From contig AP025252.1 in NCBI GenBank assembly GCA_016865505.2, forward strand, positions 2,852,001 through 2,916,000: 64,000 nt of DNA, read 5' to 3'. Below are positions 34,429-42,527 of the stretch, in pieces; the stretch's first letter is position 1; each line of letters begins with the position of its first letter. The notes beneath the pieces were generated by a model. It did not search any database, was not told the origin of the DNA, and saw nothing but the letters and a program-made list of their open reading frames with translations. Source of the DNA: Bryobacterales bacterium F-183. Lineage in GTDB: Bacteria; Acidobacteriota; Terriglobia; Bryobacterales; Bryobacteraceae. A program made the translations under genes and the position numbers.

Positions 34429-36078
34429 ATGCCAAAGTGCATCTTCGTTACGGGTGGAGTGGTTTCGTCATTGGGCAAGGGCATCGCGGCGGCCAGCATT
34501 GGCTGCCTGCTCGAAAGCCGTGGCCTACGTGTCAACATGCAGAAGCTCGATCCGTACCTGAACGTTGATCCAGGTACGATGAGCCCGTTCCAGCACGGCG
34601 AGGTGTTTGTGACGGACGATGGCGCAGAGACCGACCTGGATCTGGGCCACTACGAGCGCTTTACGCACGCGCCTCTTTCGCAAGCCAACAATCTGACATC
34701 GGGCCGCATCTATCAGCACATCATCTCGCGCGAACGCCAGGGCGAATACCTCGGCAAGACCGTGCAGGTGATCCCGCACGTGACGGACGAAATCAAAGCT
34801 GCTGTACGCAAGGTTTGGAAGGATGTAGACGTCGCGATCGTCGAAATCGGCGGTACCGTCGGCGACATCGAATCGCTGCCGTTTATCGAAGCGATTCGCC
34901 AGTTGCGCAAGGAATTGGGCCGTAGCAATGCGATGTTCGTACACGTCACATTGGTGCCGTGGATCAATGCGGCGAAGGAACTGAAGACCAAGCCTACTCA
35001 GCATTCGGTGAAGGAACTGCGCGCTTTGGGCATCCAGCCGGACCTGCTGGTTTGCCGTTCCGATCGGGAAATCCCTGCGGATGTTCGAGGTAAGATCGCG
35101 TCCTTCTGCGACGTTGAGCCGGAAGCCGTGATCGAGGCCTGCGACGTACCCTCCGTGTACCAGATCCCGCTTGTGTTCGCCGATCAGGGAGTGGATGACT
35201 TTGTCGTCCGTACGTTGAAGCTTGAGACTGCGGGCGAGCGTAAGCTGGATCGTTGGAAAGGCATGCTGGATCGCCTGTACAAGCCGGTTGGCGAGGTCAA
35301 CATCGGGTTGGTTGGTAAGTACACGGATTACGAAGATTCGTACAAGAGCTTGAAAGAGGCGCTGCTGCACGGCGGCATCCACCATGGCTTCCGCGTGAAC
35401 ATGGATTGGATCGAGTCCGAGAGCATGGAATGGCCTGCCTGCAAGGAAAAGCTCGAGCAGTACGACGGCATCCTGGTTCCCGGCGGCTTTGGCAAGCGCG
35501 GCATTGAAGGCATGCTGCACGCGATTCGATTTGCGCGTGAAAACAAAGTGCCGTACTTCGGCATCTGCCTGGGCATGCAGACCATGGTGATTGAGTTCGC
35601 ACGCAATGTTTGCGGTCTCGAAGGCGCCAACTCCACCGAGTTCGAGAACGCGCCCAAGCATCGCGTGATCTACAAACTGCGCGAACTCCTCGGTGTCGAC
35701 GAGTTGGGCGGCACCATGCGCCTCGGCGCGTACAAGTGCGATCTGTCCGAAGGCTCGTTCGCGCGGGAAGCCTACGGCGCGGCGGAGATCAGCGAACGGC
35801 ATCGCCATCGCTTTGAGTTCAATCGCGAGTTTGAGCCGGTGCTCACGGAACACGGCCTGCGCATTACGGGTCAAGCGCCTGACAAGTTGTACGTCGAGAT
35901 CTGCGAGATCCCAGATCATCCGTGGTTCCTGGGTTGCCAGTTCCATCCCGAGTTCAAGTCGAAGCCCTTGGAGCCGCACCCGCTGTTTACGGCGTTCTTA
36001 GGCGCCGCGGCGAAGTATCGTGAGGTCCGGCTGTCGAAGAGCGAGCAACCGTTGTTCGCGCTGGAAGGCAACTCGTAA
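34429..36078 (+). CDS. pyrG: CTP synthase
   Basis: A 549-residue CTP synthase of normal length. The synthetase domain begins [20 protein letters not shown]. The glutaminase domain has the nucleophile Cys in [11 protein letters not shown] and the His/Glu pair near the end in GCQFHPEF. It converts UTP, ATP and glutamine to CTP. GAGG-type ribosome-binding bases (AGAGGGAG) lie about 15 nt upstream. The setting between kdsB and kdsA is a conserved arrangement linking CTP supply to Kdo activation. Confidence 0.98.
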   Translation: MPKCIFVTGGVVSSLGKGIAAASIGCLLESRGLRVNMQKLDPYLNVDPGTMSPFQHGEVFVTDDGAETDLDLGHYERFTHAPLSQANNLTSGRIYQHIISRERQGEYLGKTVQVIPHVTDEIKAAVRKVWKDVDVAIVEIGGTVGDIESLPFIEAIRQLRKELGRSNAMFVHVTLVPWINAAKELKTKPTQHSVKELRALGIQPDLLVCRSDREIPADVRGKIASFCDVEPEAVIEACDVPSVYQIPLVFADQGVDDFVVRTLKLETAGERKLDRWKGMLDRLYKPVGEVNIGLVGKYTDYEDSYKSLKEALLHGGIHHGFRVNMDWIESESMEWPACKEKLEQYDGILVPGGFGKRGIEGMLHAIRFARENKVPYFGICLGMQTMVIEFARNVCGLEGANSTEFENAPKHRVIYKLRELLGVDELGGTMRLGAYKCDLSEGSFAREAYGAAEISERHRHRFEFNREFEPVLTEHGLRITGQAPDKLYVEICEIPDHPWFLGCQFHPEFKSKPLEPHPLFTAFLGAAAKYREVRLSKSEQPLFALEGNS

Positions 36079-36079
36079 G

Positions 36080-36871
36080 ATGATCGAGCGCGGTGGTCCG
36101 CTGGGGCTGATCGCAGGACCCTGCGTGATCGAAAGCGAAGAACACGCGCTATTTCTGGCGCGCGAGATTCGCAGCATCGCAGGGGATTACATTTTCAAGG
36201 CGTCCTTCGACAAGGCCAACCGATCCTCCGTCGATTCCTATCGCGGACCCGGCTTGAAGGAAGGCTTGCGTATTCTGGGCGACGTCCGCAAGCAGGTTGG
36301 CGTACCGGTGTTGACCGACATCCACGAGGTGTCGCAAGTGGACGCCGCTGCCGACGTGGTGGACATCCTGCAGATCCCTGCGTTTCTCTGCCGCCAGACG
36401 GACCTGCTGATCGCCGCAGGACGCACGGGCAAGACGGTGAACATCAAGAAGGGCCAGTTTGTGTCGCCCACCGATTTCCGTCATGCTGCGGAGAAGGTCG
36501 CGTCCACAGGCAATCAGAAGATCATCCTCACAGAGCGCGGGTCAAGCTTCGGGTACAACAACCTGGTGGTCGACATGCGAGGCTTGGCGATCATGCGTGA
36601 CTTTGGTTACCCCGTAGTGTTCGATGCGACCCACAGCGTACAGCTTCCGGGAGCCGCAGGCGCAGCGTCGGGAGGTCAGCCGCAGTTCATCGAGACACTG
36701 GCTCGCGCTGCGGTGGGTGCGGGTGTCGATGGCGTGTTCGTTGAGGTACATGAGGAGCCGGCGAGAGCCAAGTCTGACGGCGCGAACGCGTTGCGTCTTG
36801 ATCGCTTAGCGGAGTTCCTGCGCCGACTGCGTGCGATCCATGCCGTGGTGAGCGATTTCGTCGCGGGCTAG
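36080..36871 (+). CDS. kdsA: 3-deoxy-8-phosphooctulonate synthase
   Basis: A 263-residue protein starting one base after the pyrG stop. Motifs of KdsA are clear: LIAGPCVIESEEHAL, FKASFDKANRSS, YRGPGLKEGL and VFDATHSVQLPG. It condenses arabinose 5-phosphate with phosphoenolpyruvate. Metal-dependent forms carry Cys near the N-terminus and Asp near the C-terminus; here GPCVIE has the Cys in place, which suggests the metal-dependent class (inference). Confidence 0.96.
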   Translation: MIERGGPLGLIAGPCVIESEEHALFLAREIRSIAGDYIFKASFDKANRSSVDSYRGPGLKEGLRILGDVRKQVGVPVLTDIHEVSQVDAAADVVDILQIPAFLCRQTDLLIAAGRTGKTVNIKKGQFVSPTDFRHAAEKVASTGNQKIILTERGSSFGYNNLVVDMRGLAIMRDFGYPVVFDATHSVQLPGAAGAASGGQPQFIETLARAAVGAGVDGVFVEVHEEPARAKSDGANALRLDRLAEFLRRLRAIHAVVSDFVAG

Positions 36872-36884
36872 AATTGGGGTAGCT

Positions 36885-37133
36885 ATGACGATAACTGCAA
36901 CCGTTGCCGAGAACGGAGACCTCCGTATTCCGGAATCTATCCGTGAACAGTTGCACCTGGAGCCTGGTACGACAGTCACCATTCAAGTGCAGGACCGCAG
37001 CGATCTGCGTACTCAGGTCGCGGGCAACGAGTCATGGCGGCGCCTGCGCGGCATGGGGCGTAACGGTCCTAGCCTGACGCTTGCCTTGGAAGAAGAGCGT
37101 CGCGCGGAGCGCGAGCGTGACGAGCGCAGCTGA
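36885..37133 (+). CDS. AbrB/MazE-type antitoxin (VapB)
   Basis: An 82-residue protein. The first ~45 residues match a SpoVT/AbrB swapped-hairpin domain (VAENGDLRIPESIREQLHLE, then PGTTVTIQV). The C-terminal tail is charged and ends in an Arg/Glu-rich stretch, as in antitoxins that neutralise PIN toxins. It overlaps the PIN-domain gene by 17 nt. TAGAAT at 36869-36874, ten bases before the start, could be a -10 element. Confidence 0.88.
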   Translation: MTITATVAENGDLRIPESIREQLHLEPGTTVTIQVQDRSDLRTQVAGNESWRRLRGMGRNGPSLTLALEEERRAERERDERS

Positions 37134-37542
37134 GATTGTTGTTTTGGATTCATGGCCGCTGATGGCCTGGATGCAAGACGAGCCCTCAGCCGATCGAGTT
37201 CAAGGGCTTTTCGATGCGGCACAATCCGGCACCGTTCCGCCTCCATTACTCCGCTCAATCAACGCGGGCGAAGTCTATTACATGCTGGCTCGTAAGCGTA
37301 GTATTGCCCTAGCGGAAGCCTTCTGGGACGTCTTGCCATCGCTCCCACTTAAGGTGGTCGAGGTGACTTTGGAAGATGTTCGTCTTGCGGCACGTATTAA
37401 GTCGCGGAATCGTCTCTCTTACGCCGATAGCTTTGGGGTCGTGCTGGCACAGCGACACAACGCCGTCATCTGGACTGGCGACCCCGAGTTTCTCACGCTC
37501 GGCGGACAAATCCGTCTCGAATGGCTCGGCGCGCCGCGATAA
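37117..37542 (+). CDS. PIN-domain toxin (VapC)
   Basis: A 141-residue PIN protein from GTG 37117. The acidic residues of the active site are present: Asp in VVLDSWPLMAW, Glu in NAGEVYYML, Asp in LSYADSFGVVLAQ and Asp in IWTGDPEF. VapC toxins are Mg-dependent RNases that often cut tRNA or rRNA. The pairing with an AbrB-type antitoxin is typical. The frame is open further upstream, inside the antitoxin, but 37117 gives a normal PIN start. Confidence 0.9.
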   Translation: MTSAAEIVVLDSWPLMAWMQDEPSADRVQGLFDAAQSGTVPPPLLRSINAGEVYYMLARKRSIALAEAFWDVLPSLPLKVVEVTLEDVRLAARIKSRNRLSYADSFGVVLAQRHNAVIWTGDPEFLTLGGQIRLEWLGAPR

Positions 37543-37551
37543 CATGAGCTT

Positions 37552-38562
37552 GTGGCTCACCACAAAGTTACTTTGATCCCCGGCGACGGGATTGGACCCG
37601 AAGTCGCAGACGCTGCCGCACGTGCCATTGACGCTACTGGCGTCAAGATTGATTGGGAACGCATCGAACTCAACGCCGACCTCATCCAGAAGCGCGGCGA
37701 GGTGCTGCCGAATGAAGTGATGGATTCCTTGAACCGGACCTTCACCGGTCTCAAGGGCCCTGTCACGACGCCGATTGCCGGCGGCTTCCAGAGCGTCAAC
37801 GTCGCGCTACGCAAGCGTCTCGACCTGTTCGCCAACGTCCGCCCGATCCGTTCGCTACCCGGCGTCAAGACCCGCTTTCAGGACCTAAAGCTCGACATGG
37901 TGATCTTTCGCGAGAACACCGAGGACCTGTATTCCGGCCTCGAGCATGAAGTGGTGAAGGACGTCGTCACGTCGCTCAAAGTGATCACGCGTACGGCGTC
38001 GATCCGCATCGCCAACTACGCGTTCGATTACGCCAAGGCCACCAATCGCCGCAAGGTCAGCGCCGTACACAAGGCCAACATCATGAAGCTGGCCGACGGT
38101 CTGTTCCTACGCTGCTGCCGCGAGGTTGCTTCGGGACATCCGGAAGTCCGCTATGAGGAACTGATCGTCGACAATGCGTCGATGCAGCTTGTCATCCGCC
38201 CCGAGACCTTCGACATCTTGCTGCTCCCGAATCTCTACGGCGACATCATCTCCGACCTTTGCGCCGGTCTTGTCGGTGGACTCGGCATCGTGCCGGGCGC
38301 GAATATGGGCGAAAAACATGCGGTTTTTGAGGCAGTACACGGTTCCGCGCCTGACATCGCAGGCAAGGGCATCGCCAATCCCACGGCGTTGATGCTGAGC
38401 GGCGTGATGATGCTCATCCACCTGAAGGAAATGGACGCGGCCAACCGCCTGCAGACCGCCATTGAAACGGTGTACGCCTCGCAAGGAGCGGTTACGCGCG
38501 ACCTTGGCGGCAACGCCACCACACAGCAGTTTACCGATGCTGTGATCGCGGCAATGAAATGA
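37552..38562 (+). CDS. NAD-dependent isocitrate dehydrogenase family
   Basis: A 336-residue beta-decarboxylating dehydrogenase from GTG 37552. It opens with VTLIPGDGIGPEVADAA. FRENTEDLYSGLEH is typical of the NAD-isocitrate dehydrogenase/homoisocitrate branch rather than LeuB. PNLYGDIISDLCAGLVGGLG and the C-terminal metal/NAD region AVHGSAPDIAGKGIANP are intact. Isocitrate dehydrogenase in the TCA cycle is the best guess; homoisocitrate or tartrate activity cannot be excluded. Nine bases separate it from VapC, and it overlaps the following gene by 4 nt (ATGA). Confidence 0.9.
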   Translation: MAHHKVTLIPGDGIGPEVADAAARAIDATGVKIDWERIELNADLIQKRGEVLPNEVMDSLNRTFTGLKGPVTTPIAGGFQSVNVALRKRLDLFANVRPIRSLPGVKTRFQDLKLDMVIFRENTEDLYSGLEHEVVKDVVTSLKVITRTASIRIANYAFDYAKATNRRKVSAVHKANIMKLADGLFLRCCREVASGHPEVRYEELIVDNASMQLVIRPETFDILLLPNLYGDIISDLCAGLVGGLGIVPGANMGEKHAVFEAVHGSAPDIAGKGIANPTALMLSGVMMLIHLKEMDAANRLQTAIETVYASQGAVTRDLGGNATTQQFTDAVIAAMK

Positions 38563-39203
38563 TCCTGCTGCTCGCGGCTTCGCTACTGTTGCAGGTTCAA
38601 CAGCAGCAGTCCGGCTACCGCATTGCGCCGGTAGACGACACCACGCGCGACAGGACCTACGAGAACTTCGTCAAAAAGCTCAACAAAGTTGCAGTGAAGC
38701 GGGACGTGAAAGCGTTCCGCAAACTCTGCGCGGATGACATCGTGACGGGCACCGGCCGCAAGACAGATCCCGAGGAGAAAGGCTGGAAGGCGTTTGAAGA
38801 GCGCTGGAAGCCGGCCTCACCGGACACGGAGCTTTGGGAAACCATCACCGATGTTCTGTCGCTTGGAAGCGTACGCATGCATCCGCGTTTGTACGTCGCG
38901 CCGTACCTGGTTTGGAAGTTCCCCAACAACCTGTCGCCGCGCCGTTACTGGGTGATGGTTCGCGATCAGGTACCACTTCGCGAAACGCCGGACCGCGATG
39001 GCCGCCAGATCGCAGCTCTGAGTTTTGATGTTGTCGAAGTGATTGGTCAAGAAGCCGGAGAGTGGGTGCATATCCGGTCCGGCAGCCGTCGCGGTTACGT
39101 TCCAGCGAATACCATCCGAAGTTCCATCACGGCCCGTGCTCAGTTTGCGCAGGAAGATCAGGGCTGGCGTCTTGTGGCGCTGGAAGTGCCACCGCCGGAG
39201 TGA
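38559..39203 (+). CDS. exported SH3-like (bacterial SH3) domain protein
   Basis: A 214-residue protein with a short signal-like N-terminus (MILLLAASLLLQVQ). The N-terminal ~100 residues look like an NTF2/SnoaL-like helical domain (FVKKLNKVAVKRDVKAFRKL, then DDIVTG). The C-terminal half has a bacterial SH3 segment (VPLRETPDRDGRQIAALSFD through WVHIRSGSRRGYVP). SH3b domains usually bind cell-wall or protein ligands. The last 46 bp overlap the convergent glycosyltransferase gene. Confidence 0.75.
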   Translation: MILLLAASLLLQVQQQQSGYRIAPVDDTTRDRTYENFVKKLNKVAVKRDVKAFRKLCADDIVTGTGRKTDPEEKGWKAFEERWKPASPDTELWETITDVLSLGSVRMHPRLYVAPYLVWKFPNNLSPRRYWVMVRDQVPLRETPDRDGRQIAALSFDVVEVIGQEAGEWVHIRSGSRRGYVPANTIRSSITARAQFAQEDQGWRLVALEVPPPE

Positions 39204-40300
39204 ATCGACTGTACGATGCGCCCCTCGCCGTCCAGTTCCATCGCGAAGTCCCGCCAGTACACACGGCGTCCCGCGAGTCCCGCGATCCACACGGCAACTG
39301 CCAACAGGTCGCGCAAGGGCACCAGCAGCAACATCGCCAAGCCTGTACGTGCCTTCAATACGAACAAGCTGGAAATCACGGCCAACAACATCCGTAAACA
39401 CAACACGGCCAGCCCAGCATCGATATAGCCAAAAGACATCGCAACCAACGCCCAAAGCGTCGCGAATGTTACCGGCAAGCCCATGTAGCCACCACCGCGG
39501 CACGCACGTATCGTGCGCGCCCAGCGTACCTGATGTTGCCATGCGTCGGTTAATGTATCAGCGCCCAAATGCGTGTCCACAGTCGGCTCCGCCAAATGGC
39601 ACTGCAAGCCCAGCTTGTGGATGCGATGGCCAAGCTGATAGTCATCCGCGATGTAGCTGGAGATGGGCTCCAGTCCACCGATGCGATCAAGGTCGGCGCG
39701 GCGCATCGCCAAGGTGGACCCCAGCGCAAACTCATCGACACCCACAAACTGCGCGACCAACGTCGACGGTGCAAAGTCCGTATCGACGCCCAAGCCCTCA
39801 AACCATCCAGCAAAGCTCGCGCCCGCGGCACGGTACAGGCATGTCACCAGGCCGACCCGGGGATGCTCCAACGGCGCGACGACCTTGGTCAGGTAATCCG
39901 GCGGTACCTTAATGTCGCTGTCGTTGATGATGATGACCGGGTGCGACGCTTCCTTATACAAGTCGATCAGCACGCCGACCTTGCCGTTGGGTCGCACAGT
40001 CGATGTACGGATCAGGCGGATGCTGCGATCCGGGTGCGCCGCAATTAGCCGCTCGATATGCGGAATCGCTGTATCATCGGGCTTCTGTACGCCAAACAGA
40101 ATCTCGAACTCGCCCGCGTACGCGAGCTTGGCGTGTGATTCAATCGCTTCGTAGAAGTACGGATCCGCACCACGAACCGGCTTCAAGAAAGACACGCCCG
40201 GCGCAAACCCGGTGAGCTTCTCGCGAAAGAACAGCCGCCGTAGCGACGCCAGAATGGCGAACATTTGATACGCCGCTGGAATCGCCAACAGATAAATCAT
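39158..40300 (-). CDS. hpnI: HpnI-like hopanoid glycosyltransferase (GT2/GT21)
   Basis: A 380-residue membrane glycosyltransferase with an N-terminal TM, a GT-A domain and C-terminal TM helices (about residues 280-345). Catalytic motifs are present: GVSFLKPVRGADPY, the acidic INDSDIKVPPDY, IADDYQLGHRI and HQVRWARTIR. This matches ceramide-glucosyltransferase-like HpnI, which adds N-acetylglucosamine to bacteriohopanetetrol. The setting with HpnJ two genes away supports it. No HpnK deacetylase is visible in the window. The 3' end overlaps the convergent SH3-like gene by 46 bp and the 5' end overlaps an SMR-like gene by 4 nt. Confidence 0.85.
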   Translation of the reverse strand: MIYLLAIPAAYQMFAILASLRRLFFREKLTGFAPGVSFLKPVRGADPYFYEAIESHAKLAYAGEFEILFGVQKPDDTAIPHIERLIAAHPDRSIRLIRTSTVRPNGKVGVLIDLYKEASHPVIIINDSDIKVPPDYLTKVVAPLEHPRVGLVTCLYRAAGASFAGWFEGLGVDTDFAPSTLVAQFVGVDEFALGSTLAMRRADLDRIGGLEPISSYIADDYQLGHRIHKLGLQCHLAEPTVDTHLGADTLTDAWQHQVRWARTIRACRGGGYMGLPVTFATLWALVAMSFGYIDAGLAVLCLRMLLAVISSLFVLKARTGLAMLLLVPLRDLLAVAVWIAGLAGRRVYWRDFAMELDGEGRIVQSIHSGGGTSSATRRQP

Positions 40301-40659
40301 TTGGAAATCAGAAAGACGCCGGCGGCAATCAGCACCGCGCCAGCCCAGCGCATCGATGTTACGCGTTCCTTCAGCACCAGCGCAGCAAGAATGGTCTCCA
40401 GCACCACGGACCCGGCAGTTACAGGAACCGCAAAGCTCAGGTCCGCCACCTTCAACAACTGGATGAAGGCGAAGAACGATACTGCCATAAAGAACACGGA
40501 AAGGATCAGCAGTTTCTTCTGCGCTAACGTAGCCGCAAGACGCTTCAAGCCTGTCGCACCGAAGTCCGATACCTCGCCGTGGCGCTTCATCTCAAAGCTC
40601 TGCAGCAGGTCGGCCAGCACGGTCGAGCCGACCACAAGCCCAACCCAAAGCCACTTCAT
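40297..40659 (-). CDS. SMR/EamA-like small membrane protein (half-transporter B)
   Basis: A 120-residue protein with four predicted TM helices: WLWVGLVVGSTVLADLL, LLILSVFFMAVSFFAFI, ADLSFAVPVTAGSVVLETI and MRWAGAVLIAAGVFLI. The LSFAVPVTAG motif is the Pro-containing third helix of the SMR/EamA superfamily. It overlaps the next SMR-like gene (ATGA) and the HpnI gene by 4 nt. The two SMR-like proteins probably form a heterodimer, as with ArnE/ArnF. A flippase role for a hopanoid or lipid-linked sugar is inferred from context. Confidence 0.82.
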   Translation of the reverse strand: MKWLWVGLVVGSTVLADLLQSFEMKRHGEVSDFGATGLKRLAATLAQKKLLILSVFFMAVSFFAFIQLLKVADLSFAVPVTAGSVVLETILAALVLKERVTSMRWAGAVLIAAGVFLISK

Positions 40660-41012
40660 TCGGATTTCTCCGCAGTGCGACCTACCAGCGCCACGCCCGC
40701 AAAGATCAGCAGCGTACCCAGCCACCGCTGTGGCGACACGGTTTCGTTCAGAAAGAGATAGCCAAGCAGCGCCGTCAGTACGTAGCCGACCGCCGTCACG
40801 GGCAGGACAAAGCTCAGGTCCGCCCACGATAGCAAGGTCATGCGCGCCAGCATCCACAAGATCAGCAGCAGGACACCGGCCACGATCCAGATGAACGAAC
40901 TATGTACGCCGATGTCCAGCAGCAGATTTCCGAATGCGTTGCTCAGCACCACAATGGCGGCGAACAACCAGGTTTTGAGCCGGCGGCTGCTAGCTGACGA
41001 AGGATCAGTCAC
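40656..41012 (-). CDS. SMR/EamA-like small membrane protein (half-transporter A)
   Basis: A 118-residue protein with four TM helices, starting with WLFAAIVVLSNAFGNLLLDI. The third helix, ADLSFVLPVTAVGYVLTAL, is closely similar to that of its neighbour. It precedes the second SMR-like gene by a 4-nt overlap and itself overlaps HpnJ by 8 nt. Its topology may be opposite to its partner's; charge balance was not computed. A drug-efflux role is possible, but the hopanoid setting favours lipid or glycan translocation. Confidence 0.82.
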   Translation of the reverse strand: MTDPSSASSRRLKTWLFAAIVVLSNAFGNLLLDIGVHSSFIWIVAGVLLLILWMLARMTLLSWADLSFVLPVTAVGYVLTALLGYLFLNETVSPQRWLGTLLIFAGVALVGRTAEKSE

Positions 41013-42471
41013 CGAAGGATGTGGAAGCGGAAGTCTGCTGCCGCGCCTTCTGATCTTTCACAAACTGCTTGCGCTTGGAACGCAGGCTCAGATACTCCCG
41101 AGCCTCTTTGTACAAGCGCGGAATGTCGTTGTTGATGATCGCCTTCTTCACCACGCGCCACGCAGCCTTGGGACGGAAGTAGTATTCGCCGTAAAAGCGC
41201 TCCACCCATTCCACAAGTTCGCCGCGATTCAGGCCCGGATAGATGATGTTCGGCAACTGGTGGCCGTTCTCATCGGTCATCGAATCGATGGTGATGAGGT
41301 TGTTCTTCTTCACGTAATCGAAGAACTCCGTGCCCGGGTACGGATGCGCGATCGACACCTGGATCGTTTCGCAATCCAGCTTCTTGGCGAAGTCGATGGT
41401 ACGGCGCAAGCTGTCGCGGCTTTCGCCCGGCAGACCTACGATGAAGTCGGCGTGGATGGTCAGGCCCAGGGAATGCGCGTCCTTGGTGAAGCGCTCGGCC
41501 ATCTGGACGGTCGCGCCCTTCTTGATGTTCTTCAGAATCTGCGGGTCGCCCGACTCGTAACCGACGATCATCAGTCGGCAGCCAGCTTCGCGCATGGCCT
41601 TCAACGTCTCGTAGTCCGTCGTCACACGCGACGTGCAGGACCACGTGAAGTTCAGCTTCTTGAGCTCTTTGCAAAGCTCGATCGTACGTTCCTTCTTGTA
41701 GTTGAAGGTGTCGTCGTCAAAGAAGATTTCCTTCAGCCCAGGGAAGTTTTCGAGCGCCCATTTGCACTCGGCCACGATGTCCGGAATCGACCGCAGTCTC
41801 CAGCGGTGGCCGGAATGCGTCTGCGGCCACAGGCAGAAGGTACACATGGCCGGGCAACCGCGCGACGTATAAAAGCTGATGAACGGATGCAGCAGGAACG
41901 GTACGTTGTAGCGCGTAAAGTCCAGGTCGCGCTTGTAGATTTTGGACGCCCACGGCAACTCGTCCAGATTTTCAATCACCGGACCTTCGGGGTTGTGCCA
42001 GATGGTACCGTCTTCGCGACGGTAGCTGACACCCGGTATGTCGGCCAGCGGCGTACCTTTGGCAAAGGCGACAATCTGATGGTCAAACTCACGGCGAACG
42101 ACAAAGTCGATGGCCTTCGATTCACGAAATGCCTTATCCGGCTCCACGGTGACCGGTGGTCCGACGAAGGCCACCTTCATCGAAGGGTTGGATTCCTTCA
42201 TCATTTCCGCCATCTTGACGTCGACGGAAAAGCCGGGCGTGGACGTAAACAGCACCAAAAGATCAAAGTCTTTGGCCATCGCCACGGTTTGCTCAATGGA
42301 GATGTGGTGCGCCGGAGCGTCCACCAGCTTGCTGTCGGGCAACATGCCTGCGGGATACGTCAGCCAGACCGGATACCAATATGATTCGATTTCGCGCGAG
42401 GCCGGCCAGCGAGAGCTCGCCCCGCCATCAAATCCTTCAAAGGACGGGGGATTCAAAAATAGCGTTCGCAT
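41005..42471 (-). CDS. hpnJ: hopanoid-associated B12-binding radical SAM protein HpnJ
   Basis: A 488-residue protein. The N-terminal ~150 residues are a cobalamin-binding-like domain. The radical SAM cluster motif is CPAMCTFC in a YTSRGCPAMCTFCLWPQTH context (about residue 212). ADFIVGLPGESRDSLRRT is a later conserved block. The start TLFLNPPSFEGFDGGASSRW and overall length match HpnJ. HpnJ is required for bacteriohopanetetrol cyclitol ether formation, which involves ring contraction of the sugar. This indicates that the organism makes side-chain-modified hopanoids; squalene-hopene cyclase and HpnG/H are not in the window. Confidence 0.9.
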   Translation of the reverse strand: MRTLFLNPPSFEGFDGGASSRWPASREIESYWYPVWLTYPAGMLPDSKLVDAPAHHISIEQTVAMAKDFDLLVLFTSTPGFSVDVKMAEMMKESNPSMKVAFVGPPVTVEPDKAFRESKAIDFVVRREFDHQIVAFAKGTPLADIPGVSYRREDGTIWHNPEGPVIENLDELPWASKIYKRDLDFTRYNVPFLLHPFISFYTSRGCPAMCTFCLWPQTHSGHRWRLRSIPDIVAECKWALENFPGLKEIFFDDDTFNYKKERTIELCKELKKLNFTWSCTSRVTTDYETLKAMREAGCRLMIVGYESGDPQILKNIKKGATVQMAERFTKDAHSLGLTIHADFIVGLPGESRDSLRRTIDFAKKLDCETIQVSIAHPYPGTEFFDYVKKNNLITIDSMTDENGHQLPNIIYPGLNRGELVEWVERFYGEYYFRPKAAWRVVKKAIINNDIPRLYKEAREYLSLRSKRKQFVKDQKARQQTSASTSFGD

Positions 42472-42498
42472 CGGGAACTTTCAGGGTAGCAAGGCCAT

Positions 42499-42507
42499 TG
42501 GTATGAT
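42499..42507 (+). promoter_or_regulatory. extended -10 promoter element
   Basis: TGGTATGAT is a TGn-extended -10 (TATGAT 42502-42507). Transcription from about 42514 would give a short leader before ATG 42528. It would exclude the alternative GTG start at 42510. The same TTGGTATnAT pattern precedes rpoN. Confidence 0.45.
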
Positions 42508-42527
42508 GTGTGGATCGTTCTCTCCAG

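Noticed and set aside
34525-35979. Long open frame on the minus strand (484 codons) opposite pyrG
   Set aside because: pyrG is unmistakable on the plus strand. The antisense frame has no recognisable motifs and is a result of high GC and codon bias.
42510-42527. GTG start at 42510 for the wHTH fusion
   Set aside because: It would lie about where transcription should start from the extended -10 at 42499-42507. ATG 42528 begins the conserved winged-helix sequence.
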